A stretch of DNA of 64,000 nt from [Chlorobium] sp. 445 (GCA_002763895.1 NSLH01000004.1:62001-126000); one strand, 5' to 3'. Positions 1 to 9,494 are shown, counted from the first letter of the stretch. A program made the numbers and translations. Notes: a model not told the origin generated them from the letters alone.

Positions 1-92
1 AAGATGCCATGCGCCAATTGTCGTCGCGCTACGCTGTCTCGCTCACGCCACCCAATTTCTCACCGCAAACTGCCCAAAACAAAGCCGATTGA
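1..92 (+). CDS. 3' end of an unidentified protein (partial)
   Basis: The frame beginning at base 3 is open from the window edge to a TGA at 90-92, giving about 29 residues that end in ...SPQTAQNKAD. It lies 44 bp upstream of the next plus-strand gene in the same direction, so it could be the end of an operon partner. The fragment is too short to identify. An open frame of this length can also occur by chance, so this is a weak call. Confidence 0.35.
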   Translation, partial: DAMRQLSSRYAVSLTPPNFSPQTAQNKAD

Positions 93-136
93 AAGGATTT
101 TTTTTATCTTCAAGGCTAAACTTCTAGAACAAGCCA

Positions 137-907
137 ATGAGTTTCTCTCAAAAAACCTTTGAGCAGCTGCAGCAGGTAAAGGAGCGCAAGGGGGCAGGCT
201 TTCTCTTGCTCATTGACCCCGACAAGTACTCGCAAAGCGAGGTTGTCTCTCTTGCCAGTCACGCTGAAGAATGTGGTGCTGATGCCATTCTCATTGGTGG
301 CAGTGTGATGGTTACTTATAGGTTGGATGACTACATCCGTCGTATCAAAGCTGCTGTATCGCTCCCGATTATCATTTTTCCGGGCAGCGTGATGCAAATC
401 TCACGCGAAGCCGATGCGATACTGTATCTCTCACTCGTGAGCGGACGCAATCCCGAATATCTCATCGGCAATCATGTCATTGCAGCGCCTGCACTGTATC
501 ATCTTGGCTTAGAGCCTATTTCAACGGCGTATATGTTCATTGAATCAGGCACAGCGACTGCCGCCAATTTTATTGCGCAAACGCTGCCGATTCCACGCCA
601 CAAGCCTGAAATTGCAGTGGCGCATGCGCTTGCGGCTCAATATATCGGTATGAAAGTCGCTTACTTGGAAGCTGGAAGTGGCGCTGCACAGTCCGTCCCT
701 GAAGAGATGATTCAAGCCGTGTCGCAAACCGTCTCAATACCTGTTATTGTGGGCGGCGGCATACGCTCTCCGCTCGAGGCACGCGACAAGGTAGAAGCTG
801 GGGCAAGTTTTGTCGTTGTCGGCAATGCCTTTGAGCAGCGGCGCGATAAGCTCTACCTACGTGACATGATTGACGCCGTGCACATCAAAGCTCCAAAAGT
901 CGTTTGA
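137..907 (+). CDS. geranylgeranylglyceryl phosphate synthase family protein (PcrB/GGGPS)
   Basis: A 256-residue TIM-barrel prenyltransferase that joins a polyprenyl diphosphate to sn-glycerol-1-phosphate, the first step of archaeal-type ether lipids; members also occur in Bacteroidetes and Chlorobi. Visible signatures are the N-terminal LLIDPDK segment (about residues 23-29), GADAILIGGS (about 48-57), and the C-terminal phosphate-binding VGGGIRSP and VVVGNAFE segments. Length matches the family. The ATG at 137 precedes the first conserved strand. The gene converges on the small membrane-protein gene, with a 12-bp gap. The in vivo prenyl donor and the fate of the product cannot be read from sequence. 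Confidence 0.92.
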   Translation: MSFSQKTFEQLQQVKERKGAGFLLLIDPDKYSQSEVVSLASHAEECGADAILIGGSVMVTYRLDDYIRRIKAAVSLPIIIFPGSVMQISREADAILYLSLVSGRNPEYLIGNHVIAAPALYHLGLEPISTAYMFIESGTATAANFIAQTLPIPRHKPEIAVAHALAAQYIGMKVAYLEAGSGAAQSVPEEMIQAVSQTVSIPVIVGGGIRSPLEARDKVEAGASFVVVGNAFEQRRDKLYLRDMIDAVHIKAPKVV

Positions 908-919
908 GTTGCGCCACCA

Positions 920-1120
920 CTACCCTGGCGACCAGCGTGCCGCATCAAGAATTGACCAGAGATGAATGATCCAGCCCAGCCAAATTACCCACAGTGCCGC
1001 TGCAAGCACGAAATGTATGAGCGCCATCAGCAAGCGACCTTGAATCAACTGCCCAAGTCCCGGAATAAAAAAACTACACAGTGCCGCAATCACATTGCCT
1101 GCTGAACCCTGCCCCGGCAT
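920..1120 (-). CDS. small hydrophobic membrane protein with PGLGQL motif
   Basis: A 66-residue protein with two hydrophobic segments. The first contains FIPGLGQLIQGR, a motif seen in many small bacterial membrane proteins of unknown function that resemble TM2-type proteins; the second is Trp-rich. Its ATG lies 3 bp after the glyS stop codon on the same strand, so the two are probably cotranscribed and may be translationally coupled. The motif and the tight spacing support a real gene. The function is unknown. Confidence 0.75.
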   Translation of the reverse strand: MPGQGSAGNVIAALCSFFIPGLGQLIQGRLLMALIHFVLAAALWVIWLGWIIHLWSILDAARWSPG

Positions 1121-1123
1121 TGG

Positions 1124-2593
1124 TTACATGAGAAGTTTTTGAGTAAGGTATGTTTTAGCCTGACTGATATTGATGCGCTCTTGCGCAGTCGTATCACGCT
1201 CGCGTACAGTGATAGTGTCATCTTTGAGTGTCTCATGATCAATCGTGAAGCAGTATGGTGTGCCGATTTCATCTTGACGTCGGTAGCGACGACCGATAGA
1301 GCCTGCATCATCATACTGTACTTTGACATGCCGTTGCAAGTCTTTGAATAGCTTTTCGGCAACTTCGGGCAAGCCATCTTTTTTTAACAACGGCAGTACT
1401 GCAGCTTTGACTGGTGCAAGTGTCGGATGCAGACGCAGCACCACACGCTCTTCATCCTCGACAATATCTTCGCTATAGGCATCGCAGAGCACTGCCAGAA
1501 AGACACGGTCGCACCCTGCCGATGTTTCTACGACGAAAGGAATGTAACGCGTTTTGCCATCGGGCTCGACATACTCCATGTTTTTGCCGGAATACTCTTG
1601 ATGACGGCGCAAATCATAATCGGTGCGCGAGTGTATACCCTCAATTTCTTCTGTACCAAAAGGAAACTTGTATTTGATGTCGTAAGCAGCGTCGGCATAG
1701 TGCGCAAGCTTATCGTGCTTATACCACGATAGATTTTCTGGCTTCAAGCCTAAGCGTTCTGCATACCATTTCATGCGCCGCTCTTGCCACATCTCAAACG
1801 CCTCGAGTTGCACACCCGGCTTGACAAAATACTGCATCTCCATTTGCTCAAACTCAATCATTCGAAACGTGAAGTTGCCCTTGACGATTTCATTGCGAAA
1901 AGCCTTACCGATTTGAGCAATACCAAATGGGATTTTGAGTCTGGACGACTCGCGCACGGTGTGAAAGTTGACAAAAATGCCTTGCGCAGTCTCTGGGCGA
2001 AGATAGATAATAGAGGTATCGTCAGCCACTGCGCCAAGTTCCGTTTTGAACATCAGATTAAACTGTCGTACTTCCGTCCAATTAAACGCACCAGAATCAG
2101 GGGACTTTATCTGCTCTTTGATGATAAGCTCGTAGAGCGCTTTGGTCATATTCTCAGCGTTCTGTGCTGCGATAAATTCAGCTTGCACGCGTTCTGCTTC
2201 ACTATGCTTTCCTTTCTTTTCAAGTGAGGCAATATAGGCTTCAATCAAGTGGTCGGCACGATAGCGTCTCTTGCTTGTCTTGTCATCAATCATTGGATCA
2301 CTGAAGTTGGCAACATGTCCAGACGCTTCCCAAGTGCGCGGGTGCATCATGATTGCCGCATCAATGCCGACAATGTTGTCATGCTCTTTGGTCATAGCGT
2401 CCCACCATGCATCTTTGATGTGGCGCTTGAGTTCCACACCCAGCGGACCGTAGTCGTAGCAGGCGCCTAAGCCGCCATAGATTTCTGAGGATTGAAAGAC
2501 AAAGCCACGCCGTTTGCAAAGTGAGACGATTTTTTCCATCACTTTCTCAGGCGTCTCCGTTTTTGTTTTTACCGCTGATTTGGATTCTGACAT
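1124..2593 (-). CDS. glyS: glycyl-tRNA synthetase (class II, homodimeric type)
   Basis: Charges tRNA-Gly in the cytoplasm. The N-terminal catalytic start VSLCKRRGFVFQSSEIYGG and the GACYDYGPLGVELK segment are characteristic of the dimeric (archaeal/eukaryal-like) bacterial GlyRS. Class II motif 2 (IGKAFRNEI) and motif 3 regions are present, followed by an anticodon-binding domain near the C terminus. I place the start at the ATG at 2593 (MSESKSAV), giving 489 residues; an upstream in-frame extension looks like noncoding leader. The gene is divergent from the cyclase gene and runs into the small membrane-protein gene downstream. Confidence 0.95.
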   Translation of the reverse strand: MSESKSAVKTKTETPEKVMEKIVSLCKRRGFVFQSSEIYGGLGACYDYGPLGVELKRHIKDAWWDAMTKEHDNIVGIDAAIMMHPRTWEASGHVANFSDPMIDDKTSKRRYRADHLIEAYIASLEKKGKHSEAERVQAEFIAAQNAENMTKALYELIIKEQIKSPDSGAFNWTEVRQFNLMFKTELGAVADDTSIIYLRPETAQGIFVNFHTVRESSRLKIPFGIAQIGKAFRNEIVKGNFTFRMIEFEQMEMQYFVKPGVQLEAFEMWQERRMKWYAERLGLKPENLSWYKHDKLAHYADAAYDIKYKFPFGTEEIEGIHSRTDYDLRRHQEYSGKNMEYVEPDGKTRYIPFVVETSAGCDRVFLAVLCDAYSEDIVEDEERVVLRLHPTLAPVKAAVLPLLKKDGLPEVAEKLFKDLQRHVKVQYDDAGSIGRRYRRQDEIGTPYCFTIDHETLKDDTITVRERDTTAQERINISQAKTYLTQKLLM

Positions 2594-2747
2594 AGCCAAG
2601 TTGAGCTTAAATCTAGAAAACGAATATACAAAAACCGCTTTGCTTCTTGGACACCACTCCACGCTGCGTTGCTCATCCTTTCTTTACCCCCTTAAAAGCT
2701 ATTTGCGTAAAACTTCCTTCATTGTAAATTCCAACGAACTCAGTGGA

Positions 2748-5090
2748 ATGTCTATGGCAGAAAGAGATTACAATAGCATATCCAAGTTTCTTCGGAAGAA
2801 TGTTTTTGGTAAAATTTGGTTTGTTGGGCTGTTTATCGCACCGCTCATTGTGCTCTTTTCTTTTCTTATCTCGCGCCTTGATATTCTGAACAATCTTGAA
2901 CTTAAATTATTAGATGCAAAGTTTAATAGCCGCCCCATAGACGCGACATTCAAACAACACTCCCAAGTTGTGCTGATAACAATTACAGACCAAGCTCAGC
3001 AAGCAGTGCAATCCTTTCCTTGGTCTCGCGATTACCACGCACGCATCATCCGCAATTTGCATCGTGCTGGCGCAAAAGTGATTGCCTTCGACTTGATGTT
3101 CGATGAGGTAGATAAAAGAGGTGGCGATGAAGCATTTCGTGCCGCTGCAGCTGAAGCGCAAAATGTGGTGGTCGCTGGGCGTGAGCCAACTTCCATGACG
3201 GAAAACAAACAAGTCGAATACACGTCGCTCAAGAAAGTAGACTATGTTACCATTTTTGATGGCTCGCCGGGCACAGTTGTCGGCAATGTCTATGTGCGTC
3301 AAGACAACGACGGGGTCTTGCGCCGCTATCACCCTGCCAGTGCCAATGTCTTGGGCAATCAATTCCCCTCTTTTGCTTATGCTATCCTAAAAGTCTATCT
3401 GAACACAAGTGACTCTGTGCACAGCACCAGGAATGAATTCATTTTTGCCGGCAAATCTATTCCGAGTTTCGACGGTGAATCCGTCTTGCTCAATCCTTAC
3501 GGTCCAAGCCATGCCTTCCCTGAAATTTCTGCTGAGAATATCTTAGATGACCGAGAGTTCATGACCAAGTTTGAGTATGAACAGTTTAAGCAAGTGATGA
3601 AAGAAACAGGGCTCGACTCACTCTCCCTTATACACAATGAAGACTTGCGCGACCTCTGGGCACTTGATCTTTTTGATGATCCACTTAGCGGCATCCAAGA
3701 GCAAGTGAAAGGCAAAATCTGCATCATCGGACCGATGTTCCCTGAAGCCAAAGACGATTTTCCTACGTCCATGTGGACAGACGGTCGCCCCGACCAAAAC
3801 AAGATGTATGGAGTAGAAATACACGCTACTGCGGTACAGAACTTTCTCGATGGCAAGTTTATTCGCCTTGCTAATCCATTTGCAGTGATTGGGTTCTTAA
3901 CTGTTGTAAGTTATGCGCTCTTTGTTATCGCTGTCTTCATCAAGCGCATTCGTCTTTTTAATCAAACTGTGCTGTTAGGCATTACGATTACGGTTACGCT
4001 CTTTGCAATTTTCAGCTTAAGCATGCTTTTTGTCTATGTGTTGGACGTTGATCCGATTGCGTACTTCTTCTCTCAATCTCTTTCAACGCAAGTTATTTTT
4101 ATTGCTGGCGCACTGCTTGTTGCTGTGCTTGTTACACTCGGCTTCAGACGCGCAGGCTCTATGCAAGAGTTCAGCGCAGAAGTCATTTCTCTTTTGCTTG
4201 CTGTTGGCGCATTCGTCGCAGCCTACCAATACTCTATGAATCGTTTCATAGAAGACAGCGTGCTGGTTTATGTCATTCCATTTGCCAGTACGATTTCGCT
4301 CTCGTACATCGCAAGTATTTTCTACCAATACTTCACGGAATCGCGCCAGAAGAAATTGATTAAAGGCTTCTTTAACGCCTATGTACCGCCTGTGCTGGTC
4401 GACCAGATGATTGCCAATCCTGACTCGTTCAAACTTGGTGGCGAGCGACGTGAACTTACCATGTTTTTCAGCGACATTAAAGGCTTTACCAACATCTCCG
4501 AAAGCTATAAAGATAACCCTGAGCAACTTGTCGAGCTGCTCAATGAGTATCTTGGCACGATGACAGATATTATCTTCAAGTATGGCGGCACACTCGATAA
4601 GTACATTGGCGATGCGGTTGTCGCATTCTGGAATGCCCCCATTCCCGTTGAAGATCATGCCAAGCAAGCCTGCTGGGCAGCCCTTGAAATGCAAGAGACC
4701 TTGAAGAAACTGCGTGAAAAGTGGGCAGCCGAAGGTAAGCCAGCGATTTATTCACGCATGGGTATCAATACCGGTACCGTTATTGTGGGCAACATGGGCT
4801 CACAATCCCGCTTTGCATACACTGCAATGGGTGATGCTATGAACCTTGCAGCGCGTCTTGAAGCTGCTAATAAAGCCTTCGGCACCTCAATTATGATTTC
4901 GCAGTTCACATACGAGCGCGTAAAAGACTATTGTCTCTGCCGCGAACTTGCCACCATTACGGTGCAAGGCAAAGCCGAGCCCATCAAAGTGTATGAATTG
5001 GTTGGACGCAAAGAGCCGGGTAAAGTCTATGAAGAACTTCCACCTGCTGAAACCGCTTCAAAAGGCGTGTTGGCAATTGCAAAAGAATAG
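2748..5090 (+). CDS. CHASE2-domain class III adenylate/guanylate cyclase
   Basis: A predicted membrane sensor that makes a cyclic nucleotide. After a first transmembrane helix (about residues 18-40) comes an extracytoplasmic CHASE2 domain of roughly 300 residues, then three more transmembrane helices and a C-terminal class III cyclase domain. The metal-binding aspartates are visible in FFSDIKGFT and IGDAVVAFWNAP. The lysine in DKYIGD and the AMGDAMNLAARLE segment favour ATP as substrate. I chose the ATG at 2748 (MSMAERDY); ATG 2754 is equally possible. The upstream in-frame stretch overlaps glyS and is probably not translated. The ligand is unknown. Confidence 0.9.
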   Translation: MSMAERDYNSISKFLRKNVFGKIWFVGLFIAPLIVLFSFLISRLDILNNLELKLLDAKFNSRPIDATFKQHSQVVLITITDQAQQAVQSFPWSRDYHARIIRNLHRAGAKVIAFDLMFDEVDKRGGDEAFRAAAAEAQNVVVAGREPTSMTENKQVEYTSLKKVDYVTIFDGSPGTVVGNVYVRQDNDGVLRRYHPASANVLGNQFPSFAYAILKVYLNTSDSVHSTRNEFIFAGKSIPSFDGESVLLNPYGPSHAFPEISAENILDDREFMTKFEYEQFKQVMKETGLDSLSLIHNEDLRDLWALDLFDDPLSGIQEQVKGKICIIGPMFPEAKDDFPTSMWTDGRPDQNKMYGVEIHATAVQNFLDGKFIRLANPFAVIGFLTVVSYALFVIAVFIKRIRLFNQTVLLGITITVTLFAIFSLSMLFVYVLDVDPIAYFFSQSLSTQVIFIAGALLVAVLVTLGFRRAGSMQEFSAEVISLLLAVGAFVAAYQYSMNRFIEDSVLVYVIPFASTISLSYIASIFYQYFTESRQKKLIKGFFNAYVPPVLVDQMIANPDSFKLGGERRELTMFFSDIKGFTNISESYKDNPEQLVELLNEYLGTMTDIIFKYGGTLDKYIGDAVVAFWNAPIPVEDHAKQACWAALEMQETLKKLREKWAAEGKPAIYSRMGINTGTVIVGNMGSQSRFAYTAMGDAMNLAARLEAANKAFGTSIMISQFTYERVKDYCLCRELATITVQGKAEPIKVYELVGRKEPGKVYEELPPAETASKGVLAIAKE

Positions 5091-5216
5091 TGGCTCTCTG
5101 CTCCCTTTTCACGCTTAGCATTCCTGTTCTTGCTTTCGATCGTATTTGTTTGTCTAAAACTGATGGTACTTGCACTGTTTGCGCACATTTTTTTTTTACC
5201 TGAAGCTCGAATACCT

Positions 5217-5824
5217 ATGGCACACCGACAACCCGATTACTCTTTGACGCCTGACATTTTGCTTTATGGCTACTCTACAGGCATTTTTCCAATGGCAGAT
5301 TCTATCACCGGTGAAGTGCAATGGTATTTGCCAAAACAACGGGCAATCATTCCCATTGAAACTTTCAAGCCGCCACGCTCCCTGCGTCAGATTATCAAAA
5401 AAGGAATCTTTGAAGTGCGCATCAACACCGCCTTCGAACGCGTCATGCGCGAGTGTGCCACAGAACGCGGTGATGGCCTCGGCACATGGATTTCTGAAGA
5501 AATGATTGAGGCTTATACCGAACTACATTACTTGGGCTATGCACACAGTGTCGAGACCTTCAAAGATGGCGTCCTTGTCGGTGGACTCTATGGTGTCGCA
5601 CTTGGCGCTGCTTTTTTGGTGAGTCTATGTTCTATCGAGTCTCTAATGCCTCGAAGGTTGCTTTTGTTACGCTCATGGAGCGCCTACGCGAGCGCGGTTT
5701 CACGCTGCTTGATTCACAATTTATGAACGACAACGTCAGACGCTACGGCGCAATTGAAATCCCGCATCAAACCTATCTGGAACGCCTGCGAGAAGCCTTG
5801 CTTATTCCAGCCTCTTTCGTGTAG
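5217..5824 (+). CDS. aat: leucyl/phenylalanyl-tRNA-protein transferase, frameshifted
   Basis: Adds Leu or Phe to N-terminal Lys/Arg of proteins, marking them for ClpAP (N-end rule). The N-terminal part (LLYGYSTGIFPMAD, WYLPKQRAIIP) and the GGLYGVALGAAF segment are family hallmarks. The reading frame breaks in a run of six T at 5612-5617. Adding one T restores FFGESMFYR and continues into SNASKVAFVTLMERL and LLDSQFMNDNVRRYGAIEIP, exactly the expected C-terminal half, to a stop at 5822-5824. The reconstructed length is 202 residues. The start is ATG 5217 (MAHRQPDY). The break matches homopolymer errors seen elsewhere in this window, so I favour an intact gene. Confidence 0.85.
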
Positions 5825-5875
5825 GCTTGCTTTTCACACCATTCATTCGTTACTGTTCTTTCAGCAAGTGACAAC

Positions 5876-5902
5876 AAAAAAGGCGAGCATCGTGCGCTCG
5901 CC
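5876..5902 (-). terminator. intrinsic terminator of the T9SS cargo gene
   Basis: Inverted repeat GGCGAGC (5882-5888) / GCTCGCC (5896-5902) with a 7-nt loop. Read on the minus strand it is followed by six T. It lies about 36 bp past the stop of the minus-strand secreted protein gene. Confidence 0.8.
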
Positions 5903-5937
5903 CTGTCTTTCTAACTAATTAACTTAGTCTCTACGGA

Positions 5938-8790
5938 TTACTTCACCAGCATCATCTTCTTCGTTTGCACGAAATTGCCTGCCTGCAAACGGTACAGATA
6001 CAGACCCGACGCCAACCCGCTTGCATTAAACCATGCTTGATAGCGTCCCGCCTCCTGTCTCTGATTGACCAGCGTCATCACTTCCTTGCCGAGCACATCA
6101 TAGACTTTGAGCGAGACATCGCTTGCCACAGGCAGTTGATAACTGATGACCGTTGTTGGGTTGAATGGATTGGGATAGTTTTGCTCCAACGCAAAGGTCT
6201 TCGGCAAGCCCGCATCGACTTCAATCACATTGGAATACTCAAACTGTCCGTCAAAGTCAATTTGCTTTAAGCGATATTGCACTTTGCCTGATGCGCTTCG
6301 ATCTAAGAACGAATACGATTGCGCTTCGCTCGTTGTGCCGTTGCCACGCACAAAGCCCAAGATTTGCCACGCCTCGCTACTCACTTCTCGATTCACGCTT
6401 CTTCTTTGCACTTCAAAGCCTGCGTTGTTTTGCTCTGATGCCGTTGTCCAGCGCAATTGCATACCGCGCACAACATTTTGCGCCTCGAACAAGGTAAGCT
6501 CAACGGGCAAGGCGGTTTGTATGCCAGTTAGTGGTGCGCTCTGCAGGTAGTTGATATTTGCACCTGATCCGTTGTAAGCATAAACTTCATAGATGTAGGT
6601 CTGATTGAACACCACTGTATTATCGCCGAATGTTACACCGCTGCCCAGTGCAATGACGGTTGAGGTGCCAAAGGTTTGACCGACGGTGTAGGTCGTACCA
6701 TCAACGGGTGGCGTTGAGGTCGGCGAAGTGCGGCGCAAGACGATGTAGCCAGTTGGCACAGGCGATGCTGCAGTGAATTGTCCTGTAATCAAGGTGGGCT
6801 GCACTGTTGGGAAGATCAACCCTGTGGGCTGTGCAGACGGCGATTGGAAGAATTGATTGGTCAGTGAAAAGTTAGTGCCAGATGCACCGTTCGCTGTAGC
6901 AGCTACGGTATAACTGCCCAGCGTGTTATTCGCCGTGGGCGTTACGATAGCATCACCGTTGGTATTAAGCGTAATACGAACCGGGTTTCCTGATGGGAAG
7001 GTGCAACTTGCGCCAGCAGTAGGCGCTGTAAATGTAACGACACCACCAGCTACAGGCTCTCCTGCCGAGGAATTTGCGCCGCACACCAGCGGAGCTGGGA
7101 ATGGCGTGTTGAGTGCGCATTGCTGTCTGTTTCCGCTTTTCATAGTAAGTGCAAAGCCTTGTGATTCAAATGCGCCGATATCTGTTGCGCCAACACGGGC
7201 ATTGCCACGTTGGTCTCTTGCTGGGATGCCTGCGCGAGTTGTGCCAGCATTGATAGCCGGGCTTGCGGGCAACAGGGCGAAGGTTTGCGTAGGACCGGGC
7301 TGATTGCCCCAACTGCCGAGTGTGGAAAGAAGCGGCTCGCGTGGCGCAGCAGTTGTACCGATAAGATTACCGTTCACGGCGTCGGTGATGCCAGTTAGCC
7401 CTGTGCCGATACGCACAAGGTTATTTGTGCTACCATTTGTGATAATAACGCCTGAAATGTCGGGGGCTGTTGGTGCAGTGTTGTTTGCGACAATCGTGTT
7501 GCGCATCAGTCCGATTGTCTCACTGGGAATACCGTAAATACCGCCGCCGGTACCGGTTGCGTTATTGCCTACAATAGTACAATTGGTCAGCGTGAGTGCA
7601 GGGTCGTCGCCATCATCAAAAATCGCTCCACCACGACCGGGTATGACTGCAGTCATGCTTCTTCCCTGTGCAAGATTATTTGCAAACGTGCAATTGATGA
7701 AAGCGGAAGAACTGGTTTCCATCAAAAAGACTGCGCCACCGTCGAATGCTGTATTGCCCTCAAATGTGCTGTTCGTTACGAGCAAGGTGCCCGTGTCCAG
7801 CACACGAATTGCGCCGCCATTGCCAGAAGCGTAGTTATTACGAAATGTGCAACGATCGATTTTGGCGTTGCATGTGGTGAGTTCAATGCCGCCACCGATG
7901 TTGCCACCCGAAAGGGTTAAGCCTGACATGACGAAAAATCCGCTGAACAAATCCAGCGTCGGGACATTGGCCGTCGTCATACTCACTTCAATTGATTGGT
8001 ATGGTTCGCAGACGACAAGATTGCGCGGCGTGATTTTGCTGCCCGAAAGTAAGATCGTACCAGTCAGTGTGCGATTAAAGGTTACTGAGCCGCTATCGGG
8101 GACGCTAGTCGTCAGCGCCTCTCTGAAGCTAAATGCGCCCGTTGCGTTTAAGTTACGCACAGCCTCACCGCTGGAGTTATCATAGACATGCAGGTTTCGA
8201 ATCGAGCCGATAAAGTAGCTGGATGTTGCTGCGATGTAGGCTGTGCGAAACTGGCGTGTTGTGCGCGAGGGCAGTGATGTTACTGGCATCACGGCTGCAC
8301 GGGTACCGTTCAGATATAAGTGTGCCAGTGTGCCGTCAGATGAGAGGGTGACATTGTTGAACTCATTGAGTGGCACCGTCAGCGTGCTTAAGGTGAAATT
8401 ACTCCCACCATCTAAAAGGGAAATTGTGCCGTTGGATTCCACGAATGCCCCGAGGTCATTGTTGGATTCGACGATAATCGGTCGGCGCGTGCCAGGGCTC
8501 GGATAAGCTGTAATCTTAAACCATACGCTGACAAGAATGTGCGTGCCGCTTGTCATTGTGATGGCATCAGTTTGCAAGTTAGGCGTCGCACCGCTAATTG
8601 CATAGGCGCGCTCTGACGGCACATAAGTCGCCGTGCCACCCGTGAAGGTCATTGGACCTACGCTGCCTTGCGTGGCGATATAGCTGCCGTTAAGCGGGTA
8701 GTTTGCCAGCACACTGAACGCACGCGCTTGTTCCGAAATTGCAACAGAGAAGGCAATGCCGCAGAGCAAGAAAGTCACGAACCGTTTCAT
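5938..8790 (-). CDS. secreted beta-helix protein with type IX secretion C-terminal sorting domain
   Basis: A 950-residue predicted exported protein. The first 25 residues form a signal peptide (MKRFVTFLLCG...). An N-terminal LamG/concanavalin-like region (about 30-210) is followed by a right-handed beta-helix (about 230-450) with repeats such as GGAIRVLDTGTLLVTNSTFEGN, typical of polymorphic-outer-membrane-like and choice-of-anchor-Q proteins (SPAINAG... near 500). Then come Ig-like segments. The C-terminal ~80 residues begin with QNYPNPFNPTTVISYQLP and end YLYRLQAGNFVQTKKMMLVK, the classic Por/T9SS sorting domain, cleaved at the outer membrane. The protein is probably surface-attached or released. 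The substrate or adhesion target is unknown. A terminator follows the gene. Confidence 0.93.
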   Translation of the reverse strand: MKRFVTFLLCGIAFSVAISEQARAFSVLANYPLNGSYIATQGSVGPMTFTGGTATYVPSERAYAISGATPNLQTDAITMTSGTHILVSVWFKITAYPSPGTRRPIIVESNNDLGAFVESNGTISLLDGGSNFTLSTLTVPLNEFNNVTLSSDGTLAHLYLNGTRAAVMPVTSLPSRTTRQFRTAYIAATSSYFIGSIRNLHVYDNSSGEAVRNLNATGAFSFREALTTSVPDSGSVTFNRTLTGTILLSGSKITPRNLVVCEPYQSIEVSMTTANVPTLDLFSGFFVMSGLTLSGGNIGGGIELTTCNAKIDRCTFRNNYASGNGGAIRVLDTGTLLVTNSTFEGNTAFDGGAVFLMETSSSAFINCTFANNLAQGRSMTAVIPGRGGAIFDDGDDPALTLTNCTIVGNNATGTGGGIYGIPSETIGLMRNTIVANNTAPTAPDISGVIITNGSTNNLVRIGTGLTGITDAVNGNLIGTTAAPREPLLSTLGSWGNQPGPTQTFALLPASPAINAGTTRAGIPARDQRGNARVGATDIGAFESQGFALTMKSGNRQQCALNTPFPAPLVCGANSSAGEPVAGGVVTFTAPTAGASCTFPSGNPVRITLNTNGDAIVTPTANNTLGSYTVAATANGASGTNFSLTNQFFQSPSAQPTGLIFPTVQPTLITGQFTAASPVPTGYIVLRRTSPTSTPPVDGTTYTVGQTFGTSTVIALGSGVTFGDNTVVFNQTYIYEVYAYNGSGANINYLQSAPLTGIQTALPVELTLFEAQNVVRGMQLRWTTASEQNNAGFEVQRRSVNREVSSEAWQILGFVRGNGTTSEAQSYSFLDRSASGKVQYRLKQIDFDGQFEYSNVIEVDAGLPKTFALEQNYPNPFNPTTVISYQLPVASDVSLKVYDVLGKEVMTLVNQRQEAGRYQAWFNASGLASGLYLYRLQAGNFVQTKKMMLVK

Positions 8791-9143
8791 AGGCGCTCGT
8801 GTTTTGAATTGAAAAAATTTGACCCTTCACTTACCGAAACGTGCTCACGCGTGGTCTCCAAAAAGTCTCCGTTGCATGGCGTGTCAATTTGGATGATATG
8901 CCTCTTAGGTGTTATCAGACCGTGTATGCCAGCACCTCGTTATGATTGCATTTGCAGAGCGCTGACAGGACTTTTTACTGATAGAATCAGTAATGCTGTG
9001 TTGTCATGCAAGAGATTGTTTTGCCGCTCACTTTGTTATGCAAACGATTGAAGTTAAGCAGACGACTGTGGGAAACAAGGTACATTTTCAAAAAATGTGG
9101 CTGATAGAAAAACTGCAGCAACAGGCAGCGTGTAGCTCAAACA
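8791..9143. other. intergenic region without recognised gene
   Basis: A 353-bp gap upstream of the secreted-protein gene and downstream of the small membrane-protein gene. I see only short overlapping frames with no family signature. A perfect AT-rich hairpin (ACATTTT / AAAATGT, 9082-9098) lies 3' of the minus-strand gene ending at 9144 but lacks a T-tract. The promoter of the secreted protein should lie near 8800-8900. Confidence 0.5.
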
Positions 9144-9494
9144 TTATCGCCCCACTTGGAAGAGGGCGCTTAAAAGGAAAGAGACGGCGCTAATCAAAAG
9201 AGACCCCAGCACTGCTGTGAAAAATCCTTTCACTTCAAATCCAGGCAGAACCGCTGAGGCAAGCAGCAGCATCAGTGCATTGATGACAAGTAAAAAGAGC
9301 CCGAGCGTTACGACAATCAGTGGAAGCGAGAGCAACATCAAAATCGGACGAATGAAGGTATTGACCAGCCCCAAAACCAGCGCCGCAAGCAACGCAGACC
9401 CAACGTTCTTGACCGTAATGTCTGGCACAAAGGTCGCAGTAGCATAAACTGCCACAGCGTTAATGAGCCAAGTAATCAGAATTTTTGTCAGCAT
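9144..9494 (-). CDS. phage holin family (superfamily IV) membrane protein, YvlD-like
   Basis: A 116-residue protein with four hydrophobic segments, the pattern of the small 'phage holin 4' membrane family (for example YvlD in Bacillus). The conserved LGLVNTFIRPILMLLSLPL stretch between helices 2 and 3 and the NALMLLLAS segment are characteristic. These proteins are chromosomal and not tied to prophage; no phage genes are nearby. The function is unknown, possibly in envelope stress. The start is ATG 9494. Confidence 0.85.
   Translation of the reverse strand: MLTKILITWLINAVAVYATATFVPDITVKNVGSALLAALVLGLVNTFIRPILMLLSLPLIVVTLGLFLLVINALMLLLASAVLPGFEVKGFFTAVLGSLLISAVSFLLSALFQVGR

Noticed and set aside
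5612-5617. Programmed ribosomal frameshifting in aat
   Set aside because: T6 is a possible slippery run, but no stimulatory structure is evident, family members are not known to use it, and run-length errors recur across the window.
9144-9494. Prophage remnant because of a holin-family protein
   Set aside because: This holin family is a common chromosomal membrane protein, and no other phage gene, integrase or att site is nearby.
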